NCBI GenBank assembly: GCA_046756925.1
Contig: JBHHXH010000031.1
Location: 1 to 28,149 of the forward strand
From: JAJDBU01 sp046756925
GTDB lineage: Bacteria > Nitrospirota > Nitrospiria > SBBL01 > JAADHI01
DNA: 28,149 nucleotides
Direction: 5' to 3'
Of the stretch, positions 1 through 6,796 are shown one piece after another. Each line of letters begins with the position of its first letter. The first letter of the stretch is position 1. The position numbers were made by a program, and so were the translations under genes. The notes under the pieces are model-generated. The model saw nothing but the letters and a program-made list of their open reading frames with translations, had not been told where the DNA came from and ran no database searches.

Positions 1-20
1 CCTTCATTGGAAACCTTACG

Positions 21-938
21 ATGACAAAAGAAAAAGATCTCAAAACGATTCTTGGAAAACTAAAGTACCGGGACGATGCCAAAGTCATGAAGCAGCTTGT
101 GGATAATTCCCTTCAAGTCAAGCTTCGAATGGGCAAGATCAAGCGAAAAATGGTGGTCATGAGCGGCAAGGGCGGGGTTGGAAAAAGCATGACCACCGCC
201 AATTTGGCGCTGGCCTTCGCCCGCCGGGGACACCGGGTCGGTCTCTTGGATGTCGACCTCAATGGACCCTGTATTCCCAAGATGCTCGGGATGAAGGAAA
301 AGTTCGAAATGACCCCGGAGGGCGCCATACCGCCCATCGGCCCCTATCAAATGAAAGTTGCCTCCATGGATTTCTTCTTAAAACAGGACGATTCTCCCGT
401 GAGATGGAAAGGATCCATGGAACTGTCTCCCGTTTGGCTCGGTCTCATGGAAATGAATGTGATACGGGAATTTCTCGCCGACATCGTCTGGGGTGAAATC
501 GACTATCTTCTCATAGACCTTCCCCCAGGAGCCGCGGCCGACAAACCCCCCGTCATCGCGCAGTTAATCCCGGAGCTGGATGGCGCCGTCGTGGTGGCCA
601 CACCGTCGGAAGTGACCAAAACGGTCGTCAAAAAATCGATCAGCTATGCCAGGGATGTCGGTCTTCCCATGATCGGACTCATCGAGAATATGAGTGGCGG
701 CCTTTGCCCGGACTGCGGGACGATGGTTCCTTTATTTGAAGGGGGATGCGAAGACATCTGCCAAGAACTCGATCTGCCGCTTCTCGCGAAAATTCCCTTC
801 GATCGTCAATTATCGAAGGCCTGCGACAGCGGCAGCCCCCTTCCGGACGACCACCCAATTACAAAACGTTTTATGGACGTTGTGGAACAAATCGAAACAT
901 TTCTGGCGTCGAAGAAAATCATGGCGCAAAAAGCGTAA
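21..938 (+). CDS. mrp: Mrp/NBP35-family P-loop ATPase (iron-sulfur carrier type)
   Basis: This is a 305-residue cytoplasmic ATPase of the Mrp/NBP35 (ApbC-like) branch of the ParA/MinD superfamily. The family binds and delivers iron-sulfur clusters. Visible are the deviant Walker A motif GKGGVGKS at residues 49-56, the DVDLNGP segment near 77-83, a Walker B-like LLIDLPPG near 163-170, and a C-terminal CPDC pair (229-232), which in Mrp proteins is the CxxC that bridges a cluster between two subunits. There is no N-terminal DUF59 domain. Instead about 40 charged residues precede the ATPase core. The ATG at 21 has only a weak GGA upstream, and the window edge hides anything further 5'. The stop lies 11 bp before the next gene, so the two are probably cotranscribed. 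The family call is firm; the client protein is unknown, though the PCP_red-domain neighbour is an obvious candidate. Confidence 0.92.
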   Translation: MTKEKDLKTILGKLKYRDDAKVMKQLVDNSLQVKLRMGKIKRKMVVMSGKGGVGKSMTTANLALAFARRGHRVGLLDVDLNGPCIPKMLGMKEKFEMTPEGAIPPIGPYQMKVASMDFFLKQDDSPVRWKGSMELSPVWLGLMEMNVIREFLADIVWGEIDYLLIDLPPGAAADKPPVIAQLIPELDGAVVVATPSEVTKTVVKKSISYARDVGLPMIGLIENMSGGLCPDCGTMVPLFEGGCEDICQELDLPLLAKIPFDRQLSKACDSGSPLPDDHPITKRFMDVVEQIETFLASKKIMAQKA

Positions 939-949
939 CGGAGGATCTT

Positions 950-1666
950 ATGAAATTTGTATGTATGAAGTGCGAGAGTTTTATGGGTTTTGAAAAGGTA
1001 CAAAATCCAGGAGAGCAATCGCTTGGTGTCATGTTTGCCTGCCCGACCTGCGAGGCCAGGGTTGCGATGGTCACCAACCCAGGCGAAACGGCCATGGTCC
1101 AAGCCTTGGGCGTCAAACTCGGTGGAAAAACGGCGGAAGCCCAACCGATGGAACTCACCCGGGACAGCCTGAAAGAAACACCGGAAACGGTGCAGAAAAC
1201 GCCGTCTCCCAGCGCGCAGCAAGCCATGCTGAAGGCGGAAACGGCCAAATCGGAAAGCTCGGGAGAAGGCACTTGCCCCTTTTCGAGCATGATGGCCCAG
1301 ATGGGAAGCGGCGCTGCGGAAAAAGACACACCACAGGAAGCCCTCATATGGTCGAAAGAAGCGGAAGAACGGGTTGAAAAAATCCCTTCGTTCATGCGAC
1401 CCATGATCAAGATGGGCATCGAAAATTATGCTCGCAAAAACAACATCGCAACCATCACGCCGGAGGTCATGGATGCGTCTAAAAACGATCCCGGAGATTT
1501 GGCGTGGTCCGAAGAGGCCGAGCGGCATCTTGACAATATTCCGGCTTTCGTTCGTCCGATGGCGAAAAAAGAGATCGAACGCATGGCGAAAGAGCGGGGT
1601 GAGTCGGAAATCTCCCTCGCTTTGTTGGAAGAGGCCAAGGGCAAGTTCATTGGGATGGGTTATTAG
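950..1666 (+). CDS. Zinc-ribbon-like protein with two tandem PCP_red (protochlorophyllide reductase C-terminal-like) domains
   Basis: This is a 238-residue soluble protein. The open frame continues upstream, but the ATG at 950 follows GGAGG at the right distance and lies just after the mrp stop, so I choose it. The N-terminus has two cysteine pairs, C5/C8 and C31/C34, typical of a zinc-ribbon or rubredoxin-like knuckle. A low-complexity linker (about 60-125) holds an isolated CPF motif. Two copies of the PCP_red domain follow, at about 132-178 and 184-232, each with the pattern W-S-x-E-A-E-x-x-x-x-x-I-P-x-F-x-R-P-M. This domain forms the C-terminus of BchB/ChlB, the light-independent protochlorophyllide reductase subunit, but also occurs alone in non-photosynthetic bacteria, where its role is unknown. 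Nothing else here suggests chlorophyll synthesis. The domain call is good; the function is unassigned. Confidence 0.85.
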   Translation: MKFVCMKCESFMGFEKVQNPGEQSLGVMFACPTCEARVAMVTNPGETAMVQALGVKLGGKTAEAQPMELTRDSLKETPETVQKTPSPSAQQAMLKAETAKSESSGEGTCPFSSMMAQMGSGAAEKDTPQEALIWSKEAEERVEKIPSFMRPMIKMGIENYARKNNIATITPEVMDASKNDPGDLAWSEEAERHLDNIPAFVRPMAKKEIERMAKERGESEISLALLEEAKGKFIGMGY

Positions 1667-1717
1667 AATTGATACCCCCCCTCACTTTCTCGGTAACCAG
1701 TTGAGTCACACCTTCCA

Positions 1718-2410
1718 TTGAACCCACAAGTATTTATGCAAACGCTTGAGGAAGAAATTTTGGGCCATGAAGCGGTCCATCATTCCTTCCTCAAGCGTTT
1801 TGCCTCGGAAAAATTAACCGTATCCCAAATTCAGACCTTCGGCCTGCAGCATTACCAGCTCGTCCGGATTTTCGTCAACTACATGACCAACCTCCTTCCC
1901 AAAATTCCCGATCAGGATGCTGCCGGGCTTTTTAGAGCCGTTTTTGACGACGAGTTCGGCCAGCATACTATTTTTAGGAGTCACCCCGCCTTGTATCGAA
2001 ATTTCTTAAAAGGACTCGGTCTGCCCGAAGAATCATGGGGGCGGGTAAAGTTCCTGCCGGAGGTTGTACAATATATTGAAGCACACCTGGAAATGACCCG
2101 AGAAGAGGATTTTATCTTCGGATTGGGAGTGGTCGGGCCGGCGCACGAATTCGCCATCCCGACCATGTTTAAATACCTCATCCAAGGTTTCAAAAACAAT
2201 CTGGAACTGAGCGACGAGGCCATCGAGTATTTTGCCTTTCACATCGTACAAGACGAGGAGCATGCCGTTGTCTTCAACAAATTGATCGTCCGGCATGTCG
2301 AAACCGTCGAATCCCAGAACAGGCTTCGAGAAGGCGTCATGCGCTCCTTGGACTACCGGAAAAATTTTTGGGACAGTCTTGAACGCGCCGTTTTTGCCGA
2401 GGCCGCCTAA
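1718..2410 (+). CDS. Haem-oxygenase-like diiron (HDO) family protein, CADD/PqqC-like
   Basis: This is a 230-residue all-helical protein of the TenA/PqqC/CADD group, often named iron-containing redox enzyme. A complete six-ligand diiron set can be placed: E79, H89 (in S-H-P-A-L-Y), E144 (in A-H-E-F), and H175, D179, H182 (spaced H-x3-D-x2-H). Relatives include Chlamydia CADD and a Nitrosomonas homologue, which make p-aminobenzoate from their own tyrosine, and UndA-type oxidases. At the N-terminal position where many members have H-P-F-Y, this protein has H-S-F-L, so the tyrosine I would expect to be sacrificed seems absent. A p-aminobenzoate role is therefore only a possibility. The start is TTG at 1718, or ATG at 1736 (six codons later); neither has a clear Shine-Dalgarno site. 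It lies 51 bp after the PCP_red gene. Confidence 0.85.
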   Translation: MNPQVFMQTLEEEILGHEAVHHSFLKRFASEKLTVSQIQTFGLQHYQLVRIFVNYMTNLLPKIPDQDAAGLFRAVFDDEFGQHTIFRSHPALYRNFLKGLGLPEESWGRVKFLPEVVQYIEAHLEMTREEDFIFGLGVVGPAHEFAIPTMFKYLIQGFKNNLELSDEAIEYFAFHIVQDEEHAVVFNKLIVRHVETVESQNRLREGVMRSLDYRKNFWDSLERAVFAEAA

Positions 2411-2559
2411 GGGCTAAGGCTCCGTAAGACATATATTTCCCTTTCCTATCTTTAAAAATCAGAACCCCTTTGATTCATTTTCTTAAATAACAGCCTATAA
2501 AAATATACGGCAGTCCCTCCTACATTTTACCGGTAGTCCAAACATTCTTAAAAATATCC

Positions 2560-2584
2560 AAAGACCTGAGTCGGCTTTCTTTTT
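2560..2584 (+). terminator. Weak terminator-like hairpin between converging genes
   Basis: A short imperfect stem (AAAG-A-CC paired with GG-CTTT, loop TGAGTC) is followed by C and five T. It lies about 150 bp after the diiron-protein stop and just before the end of the converging minus-strand gene. The stem has only six pairs with one bulge, so the call is tentative. The rest of 2411-2593 is AT-rich and shows no coding signal. Confidence 0.3.
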
Positions 2585-2593
2585 ACACGCTCA

Positions 2594-3199
2594 TTAAGCC
2601 GCCAATGGATATTCGTAGGGTTGCTCTTCCCCCTCTTTAGGATGGTGTTCGAGATAGATCGCTCCCCAGGAGAGCATCCACATCACATAGGCCGTCAGGC
2701 TGAAGAAACCGTATTTCACAATAACACCCAACCCGGATCCGCTATAGTTGCGTGCTATGGAGAAGGCTGCCGGCGTTATCGGGTCCGCCAGGAGGTGTGC
2801 AAACGACATCTCTTTCTCTTCCGACAAGAGGGTCAACGCCAATCGAAAATCATCCACATGGCCGTATCCCTTTGCCGATCGAATGATGTTGATCGCATTG
2901 CCCGGAATCGGACCGCTATCTTCTCCCCGGATGGTAGCGGACACCGCTTTCACCATCTCTGAAGTTGCCCAATTCAATTTCGCTCCCTTCGCCTCCGGAG
3001 GACTCAAGTTCCAAACCTGAAGAGGCGGTGCGGACGCCTCCTGCCGTTCAATCTCTCTGAACAAGGCATGATCACTCATGGTCTCTCCGGCAAAGCTCGG
3101 CCCTGTCCGGGCTTTGGCATCGGATAGACACACTCCAGAAATGAGAAACACCCCCAAACCGATCAATCCTATGCATTGTCGTCTTTTTTTTGTTTTCAT
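2594..3199 (-). CDS. Hypothetical exported protein with C-terminal membrane segment
   Basis: I do not recognise this 201-residue protein. It begins with a basic stretch and a hydrophobic segment (about residues 10-26, ending in a small-residue D-A-K-A-R region), consistent with a Sec signal peptide or N-terminal anchor. The middle is polar. Near the C-terminus (about 163-184) lies a second strongly hydrophobic helix rich in F, W and Y, followed by an acidic tail. The expected topology is a periplasmic domain held by one or two membrane helices. The ATG at 3199 is preceded by AGGGGG seven bases upstream, which fixes the start. A small open frame lies 40 bp upstream on the same strand and may share its transcript. 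The gene converges on the diiron-protein gene. It is very likely real; its function is unknown. Confidence 0.65.
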   Translation of the reverse strand: MKTKKRRQCIGLIGLGVFLISGVCLSDAKARTGPSFAGETMSDHALFREIERQEASAPPLQVWNLSPPEAKGAKLNWATSEMVKAVSATIRGEDSGPIPGNAINIIRSAKGYGHVDDFRLALTLLSEEKEMSFAHLLADPITPAAFSIARNYSGSGLGVIVKYGFFSLTAYVMWMLSWGAIYLEHHPKEGEEQPYEYPLAA

Positions 3200-3239
3200 T
3201 GTATTCCCCCTTCAGACAATCGTTCTTCATCACCTCATC

Positions 3240-3344
3240 TCACTTCGTAGAAACCACCGAGGCGCATCCCACGTTTTCATCAGTTTTTACTTTAAAATGC
3301 ACATCTTCCCCATCGAGTGCCTGGTTTCTTTTCCACAATGCCAT
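3240..3344 (-). CDS. Small hypothetical ORF (34 aa), possibly the 3' part of a frameshifted small membrane protein
   Basis: This short frame starts at ATG 3344 with AGGA seven bases upstream and ends in TGA 40 bp before the exported-protein gene on the same strand. The product begins MALWKRNQALDG and ends VVSTK. The frame stays open upstream of the ATG and there reads as a hydrophobic segment (P-F-A-F-F-I-V-F), but it has no ATG, GTG or TTG start near that segment's beginning. Removing one base from a run of seven T (seen as A on the plus strand, near 3384-3390) would join it to an upstream ATG and give a protein of about 55 residues with one membrane helix. It is therefore a true 34-residue protein, a frameshifted small membrane protein, or a sequencing slip. 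Confidence 0.4.
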   Translation of the reverse strand: MALWKRNQALDGEDVHFKVKTDENVGCASVVSTK

Positions 3345-3598
3345 CACTTTTTCCTGCGTGCCCAATGCTTGGAATACAATAAAAAAAGCAAAAGGGATGC
3401 CGATTCATCTTGGGATCTCGGATTTTACGAATACAACCATTTCAATACGATAGAAACAGAGGGAATATACCGATTGGTGAGATATTCCACAGTCTGTAGA
3501 TATATCGGCCCGCACCCGTCTGCACACCCCTATGTTTGTTCATGGGATTGAAAACCCGACTGGATTGGGTGAACGTAGATCTTGTTCCATTATTTCAC
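3345..3598. other. Intergenic stretch between the small minus-strand ORF and the ABC exporter
   Basis: No gene can be supported here beyond the upstream part of the small minus-strand frame described separately (about 3345-3400). The remaining bases, about 3400-3598, show no hairpin with a T tract, no repeats and no convincing reading frame. They should hold the divergent promoters for the minus-strand pair and the ABC exporter operon. Confidence 0.5.
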
Positions 3599-3611
3599 TA
3601 TAATACCTAAA
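3599..3611 (+). promoter_or_regulatory. Perfect -10 box just upstream of the exporter start; possible leaderless transcript
   Basis: TATAAT occupies 3599-3604, and the ATG of the first ABC-2 permease begins at 3611, about where transcription from this box would start. No Shine-Dalgarno sequence precedes the ATG. I see no good -35 hexamer at 16-18 bp; TTGTTC at 3582 is too close and TTGGGT at 3565 too far. The box may belong to a leaderless promoter or may be chance in an AT-rich stretch. Confidence 0.35.
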
Positions 3612-4399
3612 TGCGAAAATACTGGACGGTTTTTCGAGTCAATTGGCAGAATGCCTTGCAGTACCGCGGGCCAACCTTTATCTCCATCCTCGGAAACCTG
3701 CTGCATATCTCGGTCCTCCTCTACCTTTGGCATGCCATTTATCGGGATGCGCAAACACTGGGAGAATATTCCCTTTCCGATTTGATCACCTACTACCTTC
3801 TTCAGCTGATGATCAACAGCATGGTACTCTCCTATATCAGCTGGGATATCGTGGACGAGATTCGGGAGGGAACCTTTTCGAACTTCCTGGTCAAACCGCT
3901 CAACTACCTCAATTATTGGTTTACCATCAACCTCTCCGGCAAGCTGTTCGAGGCCTTGATGATCTCGGTCGTTGGAATCATTCTGTCCTTTATCTTAATC
4001 GCCCATATCTCGTTGCCCAGTCGGGGATCGACCCTTGTGTTCTTTTTGATCTCCCTCGTGTTGGGAGGCATCCTCGCCTTCGAATTCGACTTCGCCATCG
4101 GCATCCTCGCCTTCTGGCTGGTGCAGGTCAACTCATTCAAATATATGCTGCAGTACGGCATCTTTTTCTTCGCAGGGGCCCTTCTGCCGCTCGACCTTTT
4201 TCCGGAGACCTTTCAGACCATCGCAAAAGCTCTGCCTTTTCGTTTTTTGGTTTTTTTCCCGATCCAGATCTTTTTGGAAAAGGAGTCCCAGCCGATGCAG
4301 GGTTTCTTTATCGCCTCTATCTGGGTGATTACGCTCTACATCGTCCTTCGCATCGGCCTGCAACGTGGAATCAAGCGCTATGAAGCCGTCGGAAAATAG
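3611..4399 (+). CDS. ABC-2 type transporter permease (first subunit)
   Basis: This 262-residue polytopic membrane protein has about six hydrophobic helices. It opens with a short cytoplasmic segment (MRKYWTVFRVNWQNALQYR) like that of the ABC2_membrane_6 (DUF990) permeases, which work as dissimilar pairs with a DrrA-like ATPase. After helix two it carries the conserved W-D-I-V-D-E-I-R-E-G-T-F-S-N-F-L-V-K-P-L stretch, the cytoplasmic coupling region (about residues 78-98). The gene starts the exporter operon and overlaps the second permease. The substrate is not evident; relatives export lipids, polysaccharides or small hydrophobic compounds. The start codon lies directly after a TATAAT box with no ribosome-binding site, so it may be read from a leaderless mRNA. 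The role as a permease is secure. Confidence 0.88.
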   Translation: MRKYWTVFRVNWQNALQYRGPTFISILGNLLHISVLLYLWHAIYRDAQTLGEYSLSDLITYYLLQLMINSMVLSYISWDIVDEIREGTFSNFLVKPLNYLNYWFTINLSGKLFEALMISVVGIILSFILIAHISLPSRGSTLVFFLISLVLGGILAFEFDFAIGILAFWLVQVNSFKYMLQYGIFFFAGALLPLDLFPETFQTIAKALPFRFLVFFPIQIFLEKESQPMQGFFIASIWVITLYIVLRIGLQRGIKRYEAVGK

Positions 4400-5201
4400 G
4401 CTCACGGAACGGGTAGCCCGCTACTTGCGTCTGTATTGGACCTTCCTGTCGCACAATCTGAAAAACGAATTGATCTACCGCGCCAACTTCGCCATTGCAA
4501 TGGGGATGGATATCTTTTTCATGGGAGTCAATGTCCTCTTTTTCGCGATCGTTTACGGCAACGTCGAGGCCATCGGGGGGTGGACCTTTCACCAGACCTT
4601 GATTTTGGTGGGGTCGGTCGGCGTTGTCCGGGAGCTGGCCTACCTGACCTTTCGGCAGGGCTTCCTGCAATTGGGCGAATATGTGCGAACCGGGAACTTC
4701 GATGTCATGCTCACTTCACCCATGGCCGCCTGTGTGCATCTTGCCTTCCGCCATGTGTCGCTCACAGAAAGTTTGGGCGAGGGCCTCATGGGGATGTTCC
4801 TCGTCGCCTATGGCTTCACCCATCTCGATGCCGCCAGTTGGATCAGCGTGCCCTTTTATCTACTGATGCTGCTCAACTCTCTGGCCATCTATTACGCCTT
4901 CAGCCTGATGGTCAACAGCCTGGTCTTCTGGCTGGTAAAGTCGCAGGAACTCAATACCGTGGTCTATTATTTTATGAATACAGCGCGCTACCCACGCGAG
5001 ATCTATCACGGCCTCGGAAAGGGATTCTTTACCTTCATCGTACCGAGCAGCCTCATCGCCACCACGCCCGCATCCATTCTGGCCGGGCGGACCGATGGGG
5101 CTTTGATTCTGCTATCGATCGGCATAGCGGTCGTCCTGCTGACACTGTCCTTGTCGATTTGGAGTTGGAGCCTCCACTATTACAGTTCGGCGAGCAGTTG
5201 A
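4380..5201 (+). CDS. ABC-2 type transporter permease (second subunit)
   Basis: This roughly 273-residue membrane protein has about six helices and pairs with the preceding permease. It contains the coupling segment Q-L-G-E-Y-V-R-T-G-N-F-D-V-M-L-T-S-P-M (about 98-116), the counterpart of the E-G-T-F-S-N-F-L-V-K-P motif of the first subunit, and the Y-P-R-E-I-Y segment typical of ABC2_membrane_6 proteins. The start is ATG 4380, overlapping the first permease by 20 bp, which suggests translational coupling. A GTG at 4365 in the same frame would add five residues. The ATPase gene follows 85 bp later, across a stretch with an inverted repeat. The transporter role is firm; the substrate is unknown. 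Confidence 0.88.
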   Translation: MKPSENRLTERVARYLRLYWTFLSHNLKNELIYRANFAIAMGMDIFFMGVNVLFFAIVYGNVEAIGGWTFHQTLILVGSVGVVRELAYLTFRQGFLQLGEYVRTGNFDVMLTSPMAACVHLAFRHVSLTESLGEGLMGMFLVAYGFTHLDAASWISVPFYLLMLLNSLAIYYAFSLMVNSLVFWLVKSQELNTVVYYFMNTARYPREIYHGLGKGFFTFIVPSSLIATTPASILAGRTDGALILLSIGIAVVLLTLSLSIWSWSLHYYSSASS

Positions 5202-5213
5202 AAAACCGCTCGC

Positions 5214-5270
5214 CGGTTTACGGTTGACAGCAAGGGCGGAAAATCGATAAACCGTTAACCGCCAACTGTT
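5214..5270. repeat. Interrupted inverted repeat between the second permease and ATPase genes
   Basis: CGGTTTACGGTT (5214-5225) is the near-complement (11 of 12) of AACCGTTAACCG (5250-5261). Outer copies GGTTGACAG (5222-5230) and CTGTTAACC (5266-5274) are also related as an inverted pair with one mismatch. The motif GGTTNAC/GTTAACC therefore occurs several times within 60 bases. No T tract follows, so it does not look like an intrinsic terminator. It could be an operator, an mRNA hairpin setting subunit ratio, or a dispersed intergenic repeat unit. Confidence 0.4.
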
Positions 5271-5286
5271 AACCCAGCACGGGTTT

Positions 5287-6294
5287 ATGATGTCTGTGAT
5301 TGAAGTGAAGGGACTGAGCAAGTCCTTCAAGGTGCAACGGAAAGAGGCCGGACTACTCGGTTCGATCAAGGGGCTCTTCTGGCGGGAGTCCTTTTTCAAA
5401 CACGCTGTGAAGGCGGTTTCGTTTTCACTGGAGGAAGGCGAGCTGGTCGGCTTTCTCGGCCCCAACGGCGCGGGCAAGACCACCCTGTTGAAGATGCTCT
5501 CCGGTATCCTTTACCCCACCGCCGGGGAGGTCTCCGTCTTGGGCTATACACCCTGGGAGCGCAATCGCGCCTACCAGCGGCAGTTCGCGATTGTGATGGG
5601 GCAGAAGAATCAGCTCTGGTGGGATCTGCCCCCTGCGGAGTCCTTCCTCCTGAACCGGGACATCTATCAAATCGACGCCCTTGTCTTTCAACGGACCATC
5701 GAAGAGATGGTGGAGCTGCTCGACTTAAAAGACCTGCTGGATGTGCCGGTACGCCAGCTTTCATTGGGACAGCGGATGAAGTGCGAACTGGTCGCGGCCC
5801 TCCTGCATCAGCCCCGCGTGCTCTTCTTGGACGAACCGACCATCGGCTTGGATGTCATCTCGCAGGAAAAGATCCGGGCCTTTATCAAGGAATACAATCA
5901 CCGTAAAAAGACCACCGTGCTGCTCACCAGCCACTACATGCAGGATGTGGAGGCGCTCTGCAAAAGGATCCTGGTGATCAATCACGGGCAAATTGTTTAC
6001 GACGGGCCACTCGAAGCCTTATCAAACCGTTATGTGGACCACAAGATTATCAAGATCCGTTTTGAGGAGGCGCAATCGGCGAGTCCTCCGGAGGGATTGG
6101 CGGGCGTGGTGGAGTGGGATGCCCACCATGCGGTTTTAAAGGTCAAGAAAAAGGAAGTCACCCAGACCACCCATCGATTGCTCGGCGACCTGCCGATCGA
6201 AGACCTTTCGGTCGAGGAGGTGGAGGTCGAAGAAGTCATCCGAAGGATCTTCGAGGAAAAACCCTCGACCGGCACAGAAGGGAAAAATCCCTAG
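5287..6294 (+). CDS. ABC transporter ATP-binding protein of the ABC-2 exporter
   Basis: This 335-residue cytoplasmic ATPase has every expected motif: Walker A GPNGAGKT (58-65), a Q-loop region near G-Q-K-N-Q (105-109), signature LSLGQ (158-162), Walker B V-L-F-L-D-E-P-T (178-185) with D-loop GLD, and a switch histidine in L-T-S-H-Y (216). A C-terminal extension of about 90 residues after the core, rich in charged residues, resembles the DrrA C-terminal domain of drug and polysaccharide exporters. Starts at 5287 and 5290 (ATG ATG) are equivalent. With the two upstream permeases it forms a complete exporter with no periplasmic or outer-membrane partner nearby. It ends 30 bp from the converging lipoprotein gene. 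Confidence 0.93.
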   Translation: MMSVIEVKGLSKSFKVQRKEAGLLGSIKGLFWRESFFKHAVKAVSFSLEEGELVGFLGPNGAGKTTLLKMLSGILYPTAGEVSVLGYTPWERNRAYQRQFAIVMGQKNQLWWDLPPAESFLLNRDIYQIDALVFQRTIEEMVELLDLKDLLDVPVRQLSLGQRMKCELVAALLHQPRVLFLDEPTIGLDVISQEKIRAFIKEYNHRKKTTVLLTSHYMQDVEALCKRILVINHGQIVYDGPLEALSNRYVDHKIIKIRFEEAQSASPPEGLAGVVEWDAHHAVLKVKKKEVTQTTHRLLGDLPIEDLSVEEVEVEEVIRRIFEEKPSTGTEGKNP

Positions 6295-6324
6295 AATACG
6301 AGCGATCTTATACTCGCATCACAC

Positions 6325-6777
6325 TCAGGGTCCACCAGTCGAACACTTTCTTGTCACTGTGGCCAAGAAATTGTGAGAAGAAGAGCCGACCGTACCCAGT
6401 ACGCCGCCGGTGACCACAATATCCGTCGTGCCGCCGCCGCAACCGGGTATCTCCATCGTGATGGCCGACCTGGCAACCCCACGATCATCGGTCTTCGTTT
6501 TAAACCCGCTCGGATTCGCTAGAAGATTTCCATCCAAATTGGTCAACTGCGCAATTCCCGTCGAAAAAAACTCGATCTCGATATCGGGAAGGGCCACCCC
6601 ATCCTCATTTCTGACCGTAAAGTCCAAAGGACGCCATCGCACCGGAGACGAGACTGAAGAAATCCCCACTTCGAAGGTGCCGTCTGCCGGCCCGGTGACG
6701 ACCGCATCCTGCGGAGGGTTATCCCCACAACCGGTAATCGCAAAAAACAGAGAAATGAGTATGAGCATCTTTCTCAT
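6325..6777 (-). CDS. Hypothetical lipoprotein with Ig-like (Big-1-like) domain
   Basis: This 150-residue protein starts with a lipoprotein signal (A-I-T-G-C, lipid-anchored cysteine at 17). The mature part looks like one beta-sandwich: a segment with F-T-V-R-N-E-D-G-V-A-L-P-D-I, then K-T-D-D-R-G-V-A-R-S-A-I-T, as in bacterial Ig-like group 1 domains, and a C-G-G-G turn. AGGAG lies six bases before the ATG, so the start is certain. It follows aroB by 19 bp and ends the long pil-aro operon, so it may be made together with the pilus machinery. A pilus-related role is only suggested by position. The lipoprotein call is strong; the fold call is moderate. Confidence 0.7.
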   Translation of the reverse strand: MRKMLILISLFFAITGCGDNPPQDAVVTGPADGTFEVGISSVSSPVRWRPLDFTVRNEDGVALPDIEIEFFSTGIAQLTNLDGNLLANPSGFKTKTDDRGVARSAITMEIPGCGGGTTDIVVTGGVLGTVGSSSHNFLATVTRKCSTGGP

Positions 6778-6796
6778 TCGAGACTCCTAAAGTAGT

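Noticed and set aside
3078..3551. Plus-strand open frame across the exported-protein start and intergenic region
   Set aside because: It lies antisense to the signal-peptide end of the 2594-3199 gene and to the small minus-strand frame. Its composition (many Phe, His and Cys) is typical of a shadow frame.
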